From positions 1,984,001-2,048,000 of the forward strand of contig NC_134036.1 of assembly GCF_964204645.1 (NCBI RefSeq): 64,000 nt of DNA, in the 5' to 3' direction. Source of the stretch: Tubulanus polymorphus (Eukaryota; Nemertea; Palaeonemertea; Tubulaniformes; Tubulanidae). The position numbers were made by a program, and so were the translations under genes. The number at the start of each line of letters is the position of its first letter. The first letter of the stretch is position 1. The notes under the pieces were generated by a model, which saw only the letters and a list, made by a program, of their open reading frames with translations, did no database searches and was not told where the DNA came from. This document shows positions 11,901-21,066 of this stretch, in pieces.

Positions 11901-13981
11901 ATATGAATATTTTAAGAGTAATAGGGATAATAGGCTTTCAGGTTAAAGGTTGAAAGGTTGAGAAATTTTCCAAATGTGAAAATAACAATAATTTCTACTT
12001 CTTCAACCTTTCAACCTTTAACCTGAAAGCCTATTATCCCTATTACTAATATATACAGTTGACTTCGTTCAAGTCATCATAGCGAGGACGTTAACGATTT
12101 ATTGAAATGTCCACCCAGTCCTGGCAGTGTGGCTGTCTCTTCAGGCACTGCAGCTCGTCCTGATAAACTGATTTGTGCCATGTGTGCTTGCCATGGCGGA
12201 GATAAGGCTATCTATGATGATCTGAAAAACTTTGCCGGGACAGGTTCATGTAAATTTATCCTCAAAATGCTTATCACGTGACCATCTGAGCCGTTGCAGT
12301 TGTCAGTAATCGTAACCGACATTAAGCAGGGAAGCAACTAGGAGGATCGAGGACCTCAGTTGCTGCGAATCGGAGCGCAGTCGACATAAGCTGGGCTGCG
12401 ATCGCGGTTGCTCTCAGTTGCGTCGGAAGGCGTCGCGTTGCTTGTCGACAGCCAGCCTTAAACGATTTATTGAAATGACGACTTGAAATTGAATTGTAAA
12501 TTATTAAAATTGTGACTCAAAAATAGCGACAACTGCAACGATTCGATGACTTACTAATTTAGAAAGGGATCAGCTATCTTCAATTCTGATACCTTGGAAT
12601 CTTATTTTCAGTCACAGTCGTTACGAGTTTGACTTGTGCCAGTTGTGCGCACTATCGTGATGGTGATAAGGCTATCTATGATGATATGAAAAACTTTGCC
12701 GATAAACGTAAGTTTATTCTTTATTAAGTAAATCGCAATTCAAGGCCAAGGATGAGGCCTGTTTAATGTTATCAGTTATTGATTCACATCACCAAGCGAA
12801 ACGTTAACTTTCCTGGAGGAATTTACTGTAGACCGTAATAATTGGAGGTGCCTTGTACATCACATCGTGACGCAGCGGCGTTGGCGATGTCATAGATAAA
12901 GAAGAAGAACCTCTTTTCATTCCACATCGATGGTTGGATTTATAGCTTTGAAATTCACACGCAACCCTACTCTAGTTATAATAATGATCGCGTGATGGCA
13001 GGGATCCTGTGTCAGAGAACGCCCCCTAGTGCCACCTCCACGAGATCCGAACTATCACGCGGGACCACGCCATTGCCACGAGACCGCATCCAGTGGTCAT
13101 ACTCCCTTACAGAACACGACCATCACGAGACTCAACCATCACTAGTCCCCAGCATGAGCCCCCTCCTACTCCCCAGCACGAGTCCCCTACTAGTCCCCCT
13201 GCACGGGTCTAACAACTTTATTTCACTTAACTTCAGTTGGAATGCTTGATCCGAATACCGCAAACGGAACTGGTAAACTGCCTTATTTCATCATGGAATG
13301 CATGCGCCGTGTATTGGTTATCAAGGGTGACAATGGACCATTGGTACGCGTTGATGAAGATTATCAGTTCTACCTGAAAAACATTATCGGTATCGATTGC
13401 CCCGAAAAACACGTATGCGTGGTAAGTGTAGGACCAAACACAAGGGGCTCTCTCTCTCTCCCTCTCCCTCTCCCTCTCCTGGCTCTCCCTCTCCTTCTCC
13501 CTCTCCTGGCTCTCCCTCTCCCTCTCCTGGCTCTCCCTCTCCCTATATCGGGACGTATTTTAAATCTCCATCGCAGACCGTTTTCATTATTTCCTCGACC
13601 TCAGGTACGATCATACTGAATTAAGTTTTCGCGACGGCACCGCCTGTGGCATGTGAGACTGTGTGTTTTCAGAATACTCCATATCCCAACTGGAAAAATC
13701 ATCCATGCTTTTAGATGAAAACATATAGCTGACATTCGTTGGTTTTGGCTAATTTGTATTTTTTCGTTCTTATTCAGGAATTCAAGTACAAAAAAGTGGC
13801 GGTTATTCGAGGTTGTATGCCTGAGAATCCTGATAAATGTCAAGGCGAGTGGTCGATAAATGGCAAAGACACGATCAATGTGCTGTGCTGTAACGAAGAC
13901 AAAATGTGCAACAGTGCTGCCATCTACAGGATGAACATGATGATTTACTCTGCGGTTTTTCTGTTATTCCGTTTTGGATGA
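8958..13981 (+). CDS. Ly6-3: Ly6/uPAR three-finger GPI-type protein with duplicated exon 2
   Basis: Exon 1 is 8958-9015 (signal peptide MELIQFITVTALLLVLLAQG). Two candidate second exons follow: 2a at 12145-12243 and 2b at 12612-12707. Exon 3 is 13237-13421 and exon 4 is 13778-13981, ending in TGA. With 2b the product is 180 aa with the normal ten cysteines; with 2a it is 181 aa and gains an eleventh (CAMCAC). Both second exons start and end in the same phase, so either or both keep the frame. Exon 2a has a weak donor (ACAG|GTTCAT), while 2b has consensus AAAC|GTAAGT and is the safer choice. Exon 4 ends CC-x(6)-CN with a hydrophobic tail (MMIYSAVFLLFRFG). Intron 1 is enlarged by a 2,956-bp mobile element. 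Expression of exon 2a is unknown. Confidence 0.82.
9092..9285. repeat. Left-tip palindrome of the virus-like element
   Basis: Arms of about 90 bp (9092-9181 and 9196-9285) around a 14-nt spacer. The second arm ends in the same CCCTATTACT as the element's right end, so the left terminus can fold into a long hairpin by itself. Confidence 0.9.
9430..9603 (+). CDS. Small CxC-type zinc-finger peptide ORF in the virus-like element
   Basis: Open frame with no ATG; the frame is closed upstream and the start is unresolved. It encodes about 58 residues with CNCGKYYTRRNKSHHLKSKYH. The CxCGxxYTxxNKxxHxxSxxH pattern is widespread as a short zinc-binding module in giant viruses and their satellites (recalled pattern, not searched). 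It may be a decayed gene because no ATG is available. It lies just inside the left inverted repeat. Confidence 0.5.
   Translation, partial: FSYKDVGIQCNLDDEIVAPKYNPNESVLCNCGKYYTRRNKSHHLKSKYHNSKIIIQL
9662..9859 (+). CDS. 65-aa single-pass membrane peptide ORF in the virus-like element
   Basis: ATG at 9662, stop after KKS. Residues about 15-32 (HYLVAGGLILAALYFYY) form one hydrophobic segment, followed by a basic, Asn/Lys-rich, helix-forming tail. Small membrane proteins of this type are common in Polinton-like viruses and virophages, but no specific family is recognised. Confidence 0.55.
   Translation: MDDFSITTGKSDLKHYLVAGGLILAALYFYYENISKDLMNENNKLSKKLKKLNGNNHRKNNNKKS
9923..10225 (+). CDS. 100-aa membrane plus C2H2 zinc-finger ORF in the virus-like element
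   Basis: ATG at 9923, chosen over an in-frame TTG at 9911. A hydrophobic segment lies at about residues 24-42 (SIIMLTGLFSFSIYSIKHLL), then a helical linker and a C-terminal finger CEVCNKRYKSLKSLKTHKYIH with C-x2-C-x12-H-x4-H spacing. The function is not recognised. The order short membrane ORF, membrane/zinc-finger ORF, HNH ORF is tight, with gaps of 40-65 bp. Confidence 0.55.
   Translation: MSENILNLLHLIYKNQKNIKSIIMLTGLFSFSIYSIKHLLEFYDCCKIRYTELKENINYLSDRINNIKCCEVCNKRYKSLKSLKTHKYIHELNDKLYNSN
10264..10963 (+). pseudogene. HNH endonuclease-like gene of the virus-like element, split by a frame change
   Basis: The first frame runs from ATG 10264 to stop 10656. It contains a paired-CxxC treble-clef-like N-terminus (KKCSKCKISKPFTEYY and NICKTCSK). 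The second frame continues from about 10640 to 10963 and holds the HNH core (FHIDHVLPISKFD, then WNWKNLRPLEKKENMIKHNK). Zinc-ribbon plus IDHxxPxS plus NLxPL architecture is typical of HNH nucleases in phages and large DNA viruses. The two halves differ by one base around 10640, so either the gene is broken or a frameshift is programmed; no slippery heptamer is evident. The nuclease could have served element mobility or decoy functions; that is inference. Confidence 0.7.
10964..11278. other. AT-rich noncoding part of the virus-like element
   Basis: Contains short tandem and palindromic ATTAAATACGTATTAAATAC repeats at about 11060-11127, and an inverted pair around CTAGAATAATAC (about 11200-11280). 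No ORF. Confidence 0.6.
11279..11399. repeat. Perfect 36-bp inverted repeat inside the virus-like element
   Basis: Arms 11279-11314 and 11364-11399 are exact reverse complements (AGTAATTTAGCATC...), with a 49-nt loop. The arms begin with AGTAAT, like the element tips. This could be an origin, an internal terminus or a transcription end hairpin. Confidence 0.9.
11541..11720 (+). repeat. 90-bp tandem duplication in the virus-like element
   Basis: Two nearly identical 90-bp units, each starting CTCGTTAATTACTCGTTAC (11541 and 11631), just inside the right inverted repeat. Confidence 0.9.
11917..12047. repeat. Right-tip palindrome of the virus-like element
   Basis: Perfect 45-bp arms (11917-11961 and 12003-12047) around a 41-nt loop. 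Both arms carry AGTAATAGGGATAATAGG in opposite orientation, mirroring the left-tip palindrome. Confidence 0.9.
13446..13545 (+). repeat. CT-rich low-complexity tract in Ly6-3 intron 3
   Basis: CTCTCCCTCTCC-type repeats with interspersed CCTGGCTCTCCC units. Pro/Leu/Ser-rich frames across it are artefacts; exon 3 ends at 13421. Confidence 0.85.
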
Positions 13982-15792
13982 TTCTTTTAAATTCGACTCG
14001 CACGCCACCTACCGGAGATTATATCTCATATTTCTGAATTATATCTCACTTTAAACGAATGATTTAATTAATATTTCAAACCAAATGCGGATTTTAGACG
14101 ATTCGTGTTTTTTTCATCTTAATACTAATATGATTGAATTAATGATCTGATTCATATTTTTTAGAAGATTTTTTTCTCATTTTAGGACTAAAATTGATTT
14201 CTTTACTTAAGGATGAATACAATGATTTACTCCGCGGTTTCTCTGCTTTTCTCTTATTTCATTTTGTTTAAACAATCGATTCTGTTAATTCGACTCACAC
14301 GCCCCCTACCGGAATTTGAAACATGTTTTGCTTTTTAGGCTTAGTTTTAAACGAATGATTAAATTAATGATCGGATTTATATTTTGGAAGATTGTTTTTC
14401 ATCTTAGAAGTAAATATTGATTGCTTTAGATTCTGTTCCGATTCGAGTTTCATATTAGATACTTATTATATACACGGCAAAGAATGTCATTCTAGAAATA
14501 TTCAATGAATTTGTTTTCATAGAAATTTACGAATTTATAATCATCCATAGTGCTAAATATTGATTGCTTTAGATTCTGTTCTGATTCGAGTTTCACATTA
14601 GATTCTTACGTACACGGCAAAGAATGCCATTCTAGAAATATCGAACGAATTCGTTCTGACTGACGGTTCAAATCTGTTGAGTATTTTCTTTTTCAGTTAT
14701 CAAAAGTAACTCAGCCCGAGTTGGGTTTGTTACAGATTACATTTTCGTTTATTTCATAGGGTAAAAATTCCGATTCGAATTCAATCAAATATGATTTTGT
14801 TTCGCAAATTTAATTTATGTTGACATGTTTGATTTTTGTTTAATTCAGTTTTGCATATGTTCAGATATCAATAGATTTACACATTGTTGCAGGCATTTTA
14901 TTTAATATCTCTCTATATTTAATATTGCACGTAGTGTTAATCTTGTAATTGTCTTAATTTTTGAATTTGTTCTGACAATCTGTTTGTTGAAGTACAAGTA
15001 CAACATTTTAAATCTGTTTACAAATATCAAAAGTGAATCAGCTCGCAATGTGTTTGCGATAGATCAAATTGTCGTTTATTCTGTATGCGTTAAAATTCTG
15101 ATTCTAATTCAATTAATTAGAGTCTGTTAATGTTTTATATATTCAAACTCGTTAAAAGAAAATTATGATTCATTCTTTGGGATTTTACATAGATATTTCA
15201 ACACATTCAAACATGTTTGACTTGCTCATTTCGATTTTTGTTTAATTCAGTTTTGCATATGCTCAGATATCAATAGATTTACACACATTATTGTTATAAG
15301 CTCTTTATTTCATATCTCTTTCATTTCAATGTAAAATTATATCTTGATTATTGATTTATTTTGTGTTAAGAGATTCAAATAATTAAATTTCTAAAACAAA
15401 TTTTTGAGGATTTGAGTTTTATTTTGAATGTGTTTATTCATCAATCTTGTAATCGTCTCAATTCTATTGATTCAGATTAATATCTTACATTCAAATGAAT
15501 CAATTTCTAATTCAGATTTTTTTCATATTCACGTGATAGGGTAAAAATAATTGCTTAATTAAATGCATGAGAATTATTTCAGTTTTTGTTTTATTTCTTT
15601 TGGTTGATTTTGTTCTAACCTTGACCTTCCTGTATGAAACTCCTCCAACACAATTCTCCATCAATCATCCTGGATGTATTTCTAACCCGAGTGCTGCAAA
15701 TTATCAACCCGACCCAATCCGAAGAAGGCGTCCCGTAAATATAGCACCTGTAGTTATGAAATCCTCCACGATAGAAATTATAGAAAGCAGAA
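13982..15792. other. 3' flank of Ly6-3 with rearranged copies
   Basis: AT-rich, no intact gene. Includes a relic last exon (14205-14330), two tandem copies of a block holding GATTCTGTTC.GATTCGAGTTTC (about 14426 and 14570), and the shared Ly6 downstream block at about 15587-15720. It appears assembled from pieces of at least two Ly6 flanks. Confidence 0.55.
14205..14330 (+). pseudogene. Relic of a Ly6 exon 4 end and 3' UTR
   Basis: ATGATTTACTCCGCGGTTTC, then a hydrophobic-tail remnant ending TTTTGTTTAA and the shared UTR block AATTCGACTC(G/A)CACGCC.CCTACCGGA. This matches the ends of Ly6-1 and Ly6-2 more closely than Ly6-3, so it marks a former fourth copy or a recombination junction. Confidence 0.75.
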
Positions 15793-16135
15793 GTAAATTG
15801 TATTTGGTACCTCCTGAAGATTGTGTTTGGTACCTCCTGACGATTGTGTTTGGTACCTCCTGATGATTGTGTTTGGTACCTCCTGAAGATTGTGTTTGGT
15901 GCCTCCAGAGGATTGTGTTTGGTACCTCCTGAGGATTGTATTTGGCGCCTCCTGATGATTGTATTTGGCGCCTCCTGAGGATTGTGTTTGGTACCTTCTG
16001 AGGATTGTATTTGGTGACTCCAGAGGATTGTGTTTGGTGCCTCCAGAGGATTGTGTTTGGTACCTCCTTATGATTGTGTTTGGTACCTCCTGAGGATTGT
16101 GTTTGGCGCCTCCTGAGGATTGTGTTCGGTGCCGA
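15793..16135 (+). repeat. 23-bp minisatellite, about 15 units
   Basis: Tandem units of GAGGATTGTGTTTGGTACCTCCT with single-base variants. All three minus-strand frames stay partly open because three units make 69 nt; these are not genes. Confidence 0.9.
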
Positions 16136-16374
16136 AATTGAAATAGTTTTCTTCCAAAAGTCGACCGCACATAACACGGGGTTCGAACCGTATCTCCGTT
16201 CACAATGGTCAAACAGTTTATAACTGGGCGTTGTATAATCTGTAATCATGTTCGGTGACATTGAATATTTCCGAATGAAGCGATTTTCAAGGTCATCGAC
16301 ACTCCGCTATATTTGTCAAAATTATTTCATTTATGAAAACTCATCTAAAAAGAACTCATTTTGCGTTTTTCTAG

Positions 16375-17180
16375 GCACCGCTTCGATATTAGTTAATGTT
16401 GGAGGATATTGTAAGGACGCTATACCCGGATACTCGTGTTGTAGTACGGACGAAGGATTTCTCTGCTGGGACTTGTCTGTTGTCTGTTGTCAATGTAGGA
16501 CATTATTTTCGTTTTCCTATGTGTGTGTGTAAGTTATAAGTTTGTTGTCACTCTTACATTAAACCTAATATCCATAGATTATAATGTTTCTTTCAATTCA
16601 GAATTAGGACGTTTCATGTATTCAATCGACGTTGCTTTTTCCAGATCAGCGATTCCTTACTTTCTCATCATCTGGATCTGTTTGCTGCCGATACCCGGAG
16701 GTTGACTAGACCTACACTGATTCATTCGACACCTTGTTAGATATTCCATGATGCTCTACACTGAAATAAATTTCGGGTGAGCGAAGCGGTTTAATATCGG
16801 GTACCTTAATAGAATGTATATGTTTTGTGTTAAATCAACAGTTCTAATGTTGATTTTTGCGTTACATTTTCAGATGCAGCCTTTCCTACACGTGATCTGA
16901 TTGCTGCCGATACCTGGAGGTTGACGAAACTAAAACTGATTCCAGACCTTTCTAGATAATCGATGATGCTCTACGCTGGAATATATTTGTGGCAAGCGAG
17001 TAGATTTGTTGTAAAAAGTTTATTACTGGGTTATGGATTGTACGTGTATTGCGTTTAATCAGCAGGTCTATTTTCTAGTTGATTTTTACGTTTCATTTTT
17101 CAGATTCAGCCCTTCTTCCTCAAGACCCGATTGCTAACATACATCATTGCGTACTGACTATATCAAAAAGATAAATAGTG
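16375..17180 (+). other. Candidate small Cys-rich secreted peptide gene with tandem 3' exons
   Basis: TTTTTCTAG|GCACCGC is a plausible acceptor. The frame then encodes GYCKDAIPGYSCCSTDEG and a further Cys-rich stretch, closing at about 16532. Its start (|GC ACN GC) and phase resemble Ly6 exon 2. Downstream, three exon-like blocks of about 230 bp each begin with a polypyrimidine-CAG (about 16645, 16874 and 17104) and share the sequence GATCTGWTTGCTGCCGATAC; the first can encode a hydrophobic C-terminus (YFLIIWICLLPIPGG). No start or signal peptide was found. Copies at 25545, 39033 and 52877 are partly stopped. It could be a decaying gene or 5' UTR exons of the TR gene. Confidence 0.35.
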
Positions 17181-18814
17181 GACATTAGACCAACCTGGTC
17201 CGATATTGGCGACTTCAGGGAGTGAGTACTGTTAGCTTGGATATTTCATCTCCCAAGGGAAATGTACCTGTAATGAAACTCGATTCCTGAATTTGGTGAG
17301 TAGACATTTCAATGTTTGTTTTATACGGAACTTAGGTTAGTTGGGGTTCAAGTTTATTCAAACGGATAGAACCTCGTTACAACAAACACAGATACAGTAG
17401 ACTCTTAACTGGAAGTTAATTTCTGACCAGTGACTTGGTTCAGTCGATACTTCGAGTTTGATAAACTGAATTCATCATATTGTATTGTTGCAAAAAATGT
17501 GTCCAAGTTTAAGATGTTGATTCAGCTTAAAAAGATTTTAGTTAAAGAGGAGTTCTAATGTAAAAAAAAACAATTTATTGGATGAAGAAAACTATTGATT
17601 TATTCCATAAACTTGATTATGAAATGTAAAGCATGCAGACCGTGTCTTGTAACCGGTTCAACCGTTCGAGACATTTATACATTAATGTTCCATAGTTCAA
17701 TCACAAACTCTCAATCGCGCACTTGACTCTTGACATTTATAAGTCATATTTGCAAGAAACATTCTTAGATATTAGAAAGATGATCCACAATGTTAATTCA
17801 TCACTTGACGCTTGTCTTATTTAAATTTGATTCATCAAATGTCTCCCGTTCTTCACCGCGGCGTCTGCGTCCAAAGTTTCCATCGTGACTTGAATTTATC
17901 TTCTGGTCTCAGTTTCACAAAAAAGTTAAACTCAAATTTTTGGTGTAATTGCTATTGGTTACTTCATGTTTTGAAAGAGGACAACAATTCAAACTTAACC
18001 GTTTTAGGCTTAAACTTTTTCGTGAAACTGGGCCCTGGGGAAAATTGAAAGCGAGTTTCAAACGCGTTTAAAGCGTTCCGTTTACATCTAAACTAAACGG
18101 GATTCGAACCCCACTGTCAGAAACCTTCACGGCCATCAACCCGCCTGATGGCTCAGAGCCCGACTGTATGATTTGGAACAGGAAAGTACGGGTCATACGG
18201 ATGTCAGTTGATGGTTTTCTTGGCCTGAGTTTGGCGACTTCTTGGAGTGGCTCCGCCGAGGCGTTCAGATACTAGTCCAAGTTCGTATGGACATATCGGT
18301 AGTTAGGAAGGGGGCTCGAAACTTCAGACGACATTTCAAATGGGCACGGTGTACTTGGAACTCTTGTTATCAATTCCATTTGTGTCTGTTCAAAGTATTT
18401 CGACAAACAAAGTGCGTCAAGAGATCCGAGAAAGGGGTCAAAACACCGATTAGATTCAGACCTTGGACATATCACTTCACCAAGAACCTTAGTGTCTGAT
18501 GTACCACAGACACTAAGATGCGAACGAGATTTTCTCAATACTTTTAAATCACTGGTTGAACATATCACATGACTGTTCTTAAGAAATACCTGAGCTGATC
18601 ACTGACATTATCTAGTTCATAGAGAAACCATTTTATATGTGTCTATAATATTTATCAGAGACATTAAACTGTGTTACTAAATCTGATAATCGGGTTCGTA
18701 ATTCAAAATACCGGTCACCGCGATTAGAATCAGACCTTGGGACTAATATCACCTGACTGTTCTACGCCCAAACCGCATTCAGTTCATTGCTGGTGTTAAT
18801 TACTGACGGTCAAC
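17181..18814. other. Upstream region of TR-1
   Basis: No ORF with gene signals. Shared in pieces with the upstream regions of TR-2, 4 and 6 (blocks with CCTCGTTACAACAAACACAG at about 17372 and CCGGTCACCGCGATTAG at about 18712). The TTATAAAA box of the other copies is degraded here (CTTAAGAAA near 18579). Confidence 0.55.
17905..18035. mobile_element. 131-bp MITE upstream of TR-1
   Basis: Ends GGTCTCAGTTTCACAAAAAA and TTTTTCGTGAAACTGGGCCC are imperfect inverted repeats of about 20 bp. It is absent from the homologous upstream regions of the other copies. No clear target duplication. Confidence 0.6.
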
Positions 18815-20797
18815 ATGGCTACAAGTTATCCGGATCGTTTCGAGATTTCCGTACCTTTCAAAGGACGTCGCGTTACCGTTTGGTCCGATCAGGATAATGA
18901 GTACAGAACGATACAAAATTACTTTTATCAGCCGCTGTTTAAATTGGAATCTGATCGAATAATTGCGGATGGAAATGTATTACAACTTGATATAACTCTG
19001 TGGTGTGAAGAATTAGAGGCTGCTATTGAACAAAAACTAAAAACCATCTATACAGGTCACGTAATAGCGGTGCAGATGATGCCGTTTGATGAGGTAAGAA
19101 TCTGTAATTCTCATCTTCAGTTTCATCATCACCCGCGTGTATATACTAGACGGGTGACCACTGCGAGGTGAGAGTCAAATAAAAAAAATCGTTTTATATT
19201 TCAGGTGAAATTAGAATGGAGAGATGCGCCCTCTGGTGTGGAGATACCGAATCATCCGATCCCGTTCAATCATCAACCTCAGAATCACGTGTTTATCGTT
19301 AAATGTGAAAATGAAGAAATGTGTGAAATTTACAAATCGCGACTTCAACAATCTCCGCAATCAATAGGTTCGGGTCTTGTGATCGGTGCTAGTCGTCACG
19401 GAAACGAATACGTGTTTAGAGTGAACACTGTACCGATCAGTGAAGCGCGAACAGTTCAACCAGACATTGATCAACGTCATCATTCCCTAATTGACAATGT
19501 CAAACTGTTTCATGATAATTTAGAAAATCAATTCTCTCAATTGAAGCAGACTATAGACACAGTTGAAGAGAGGCTGAACCGGTGCTGTACTGAACAACAA
19601 CTTGAAGAGAGGCTGAACCGGTGCTGTACTGAACAACAACTTGAAGAGAGGCTGAACCGGTGCTGTACTGAACAACAACTTGAAGAGAGGCTGAACCGGT
19701 TCTGTACTGAGCAACACCTTGAAGAGAGGCTGAACCGGTGCTGTACTGAACAACAACTTGAAGCATTAGAAGTTAAACTGAACAACGCTATCGATGACGT
19801 CACAGGGAGAACTATCAGTGATGTCATAGGGAGAATGGATAAAATGGAGAGATCTACTTATGACGTCATAGGAAGAGTGGATGAAGTGGAGAGTTTCATT
19901 GGTGTCGTCATTGATTCATTAACGATCAGTAAACAGGTTCAGACAGACTTCAGACCCAGTCTAGTGACGTCATTACCTGGTGAGCAGACGGGTCAACAGT
20001 CACGTATAATATGTGCGGACCTCTGGGGGTCCAGTGATATATATTACATGGATGATAATGATGTAATGAAGAGATATATAGAGTGTGTTGATGGTGATTA
20101 TGTACTAGGACTCTATACTGATAGTAACGGTCACCTGTTTGTAGTCGTGGAGAAAAACATGAAACTCTTCCTGAGAAAATATAAAGATCAGGACAAAGTG
20201 TTAGAGGAAGATGTCAGTGATATCGTGTCTATATGTGAAACACTAGTCATTCGCGGTAACAATATTTACATCCATTTAGATAGAGACGTTCGTGTTTTAC
20301 GTCTATTAGAAAACCCTGTAAACAGTTTAATTGATAGAAACCGTGTGAAAAAATATCAGCTCCCGGATGGAGAGTACGAATATAACAAATGTTTAGATGC
20401 CGACACGCGGGGACGCATGTTTGTATACTGTAATAGATCGGGAAGATTACTCTATCTAACAGCTGATGCGGAATTGATCAGTTTTATCAATGTGGAAGAT
20501 TCCGGACTAACATTTGATCCACTTGCGGGGTCCCCGTGTATAATCAATGATAAACATGTATTATTATCGGTAAACTCTAGGACTGGTAACAAAGGAGCCG
20601 TGATTAGTATGAGATATAATGATGAGGGGTTTATAGATCACCCGCGTATAGTATTGAACTCTACTGACAGAGCGACATATGAGATACACAAAATATGTGA
20701 CAGTAAGACTGTAGTTATCCGTCACTGGGATAACAGTTATAAAATGGACTCACTGCGAGTTTATAATATAAACACTGTACTCACTCGTACAAAATAG
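18815..20797 (+). CDS. TR-1: unrecognised repeat-stalk/propeller-like protein
   Basis: Two exons, 18815-19093 and 19205-20797 (GAG|GTAAGA ... TTTCAG|GTGAAA, 111-bp intron), 623 aa. The ATG follows GGTCAAC, conserved in all six copies. Residues 1-about 190 form a novel region rich in predicted strands (start MATSYPDRFEISVPFKGRR). Residues about 214-278 are five 13-residue units EERLNR(C/F)CTEQ(Q/H)L. A variable linker with DVIGR motifs follows. Residues about 350-623 repeat the pattern D-x2-G-x-(L/M)-F-V-x(n)-L-x-L, as in six-bladed NHL/WD-like propellers. There is no signal peptide or membrane segment, so it is probably cytoplasmic. Stalk plus propeller is reminiscent of TRIM-NHL proteins without RING/B-box, but I do not recognise the family. 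Class A copy: foldback, LINE and 45-bp minisatellite follow. Confidence 0.8.
19565..19759 (+). repeat. 39-bp coding repeat, 5 units (TR-1)
   Basis: Five in-frame 39-bp units encoding EERLNRCCTEQQL; unit 4 has Phe-Cys and a His variant. Because 39 is a multiple of 3, all antisense frames are also open; those are shadows. Confidence 0.95.
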
Positions 20798-21066
20798 AAA
20801 TTCGGTTTTAATCAAACATGATATAACACGTTTCATCAAGGATTAAATCCATAGATAGTTGAAATATGTGAATTTCTTAAAAGTTAAAGAATGTATCTTT
20901 TTAGGACCTGTTTATGGAATGAGACTCTCATTCATTCTATTACGTTATATATCATAACAGAAAAAAAAGACTAAAAGTTAAGAAGAAAGAATTTGACGAA
21001 AAAAGTAATTTCTATTAGAATTATTGTGAGAATGTAATCAATTATGATTGTATCGCAAAAGAAAAC

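Larger units (their letters stand above)
9092..12047. mobile_element. 2,956-bp virus-like element (miniature Polinton/virophage-like), non-autonomous
   Basis: The element starts AGTAATAGGG and ends CCCTATTACT, flanked by a 6-bp direct repeat AATATA (9086-9091 and 12048-12053). Terminal inverted repeats run about 9092-9427 and 11762-12047, including a shared GAGTACGAGCTC segment, and are imperfect inside. A 6-bp duplication with 5'-AG ends is the Polinton/Maverick signature (established knowledge). The interior is very AT-rich, unlike the host flanks, and carries four small plus-strand ORFs: a CxC..H..H peptide, a membrane peptide, a membrane plus C2H2 peptide, and a split HNH nuclease. No polymerase B, integrase, ATPase or capsid gene is present, so mobility would need helpers. 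It sits in intron 1 of Ly6-3, in the same orientation. Class assignment is inference; boundaries and duplication are seen. Confidence 0.8.

Noticed and set aside
15704-16261. 185- and 144-codon minus frames over the 23-bp minisatellite
   Set aside because: Three frames read the same repeat; no conserved start, and the shorter array at 3805 encodes nothing comparable.
18090-18190. tRNA-like T-arm sequences (GGTTCGAATCCC type) here and near 16180
   Set aside because: No fitting acceptor stem, D-arm or anticodon arm on either strand.
19094-19171. Read-through of TR exon 1 into the intron (frames of 113-118 codons)
   Set aside because: The GTAAGA donor at 19094 is conserved in six copies, and intron read-through sequences differ in frame and end between copies.
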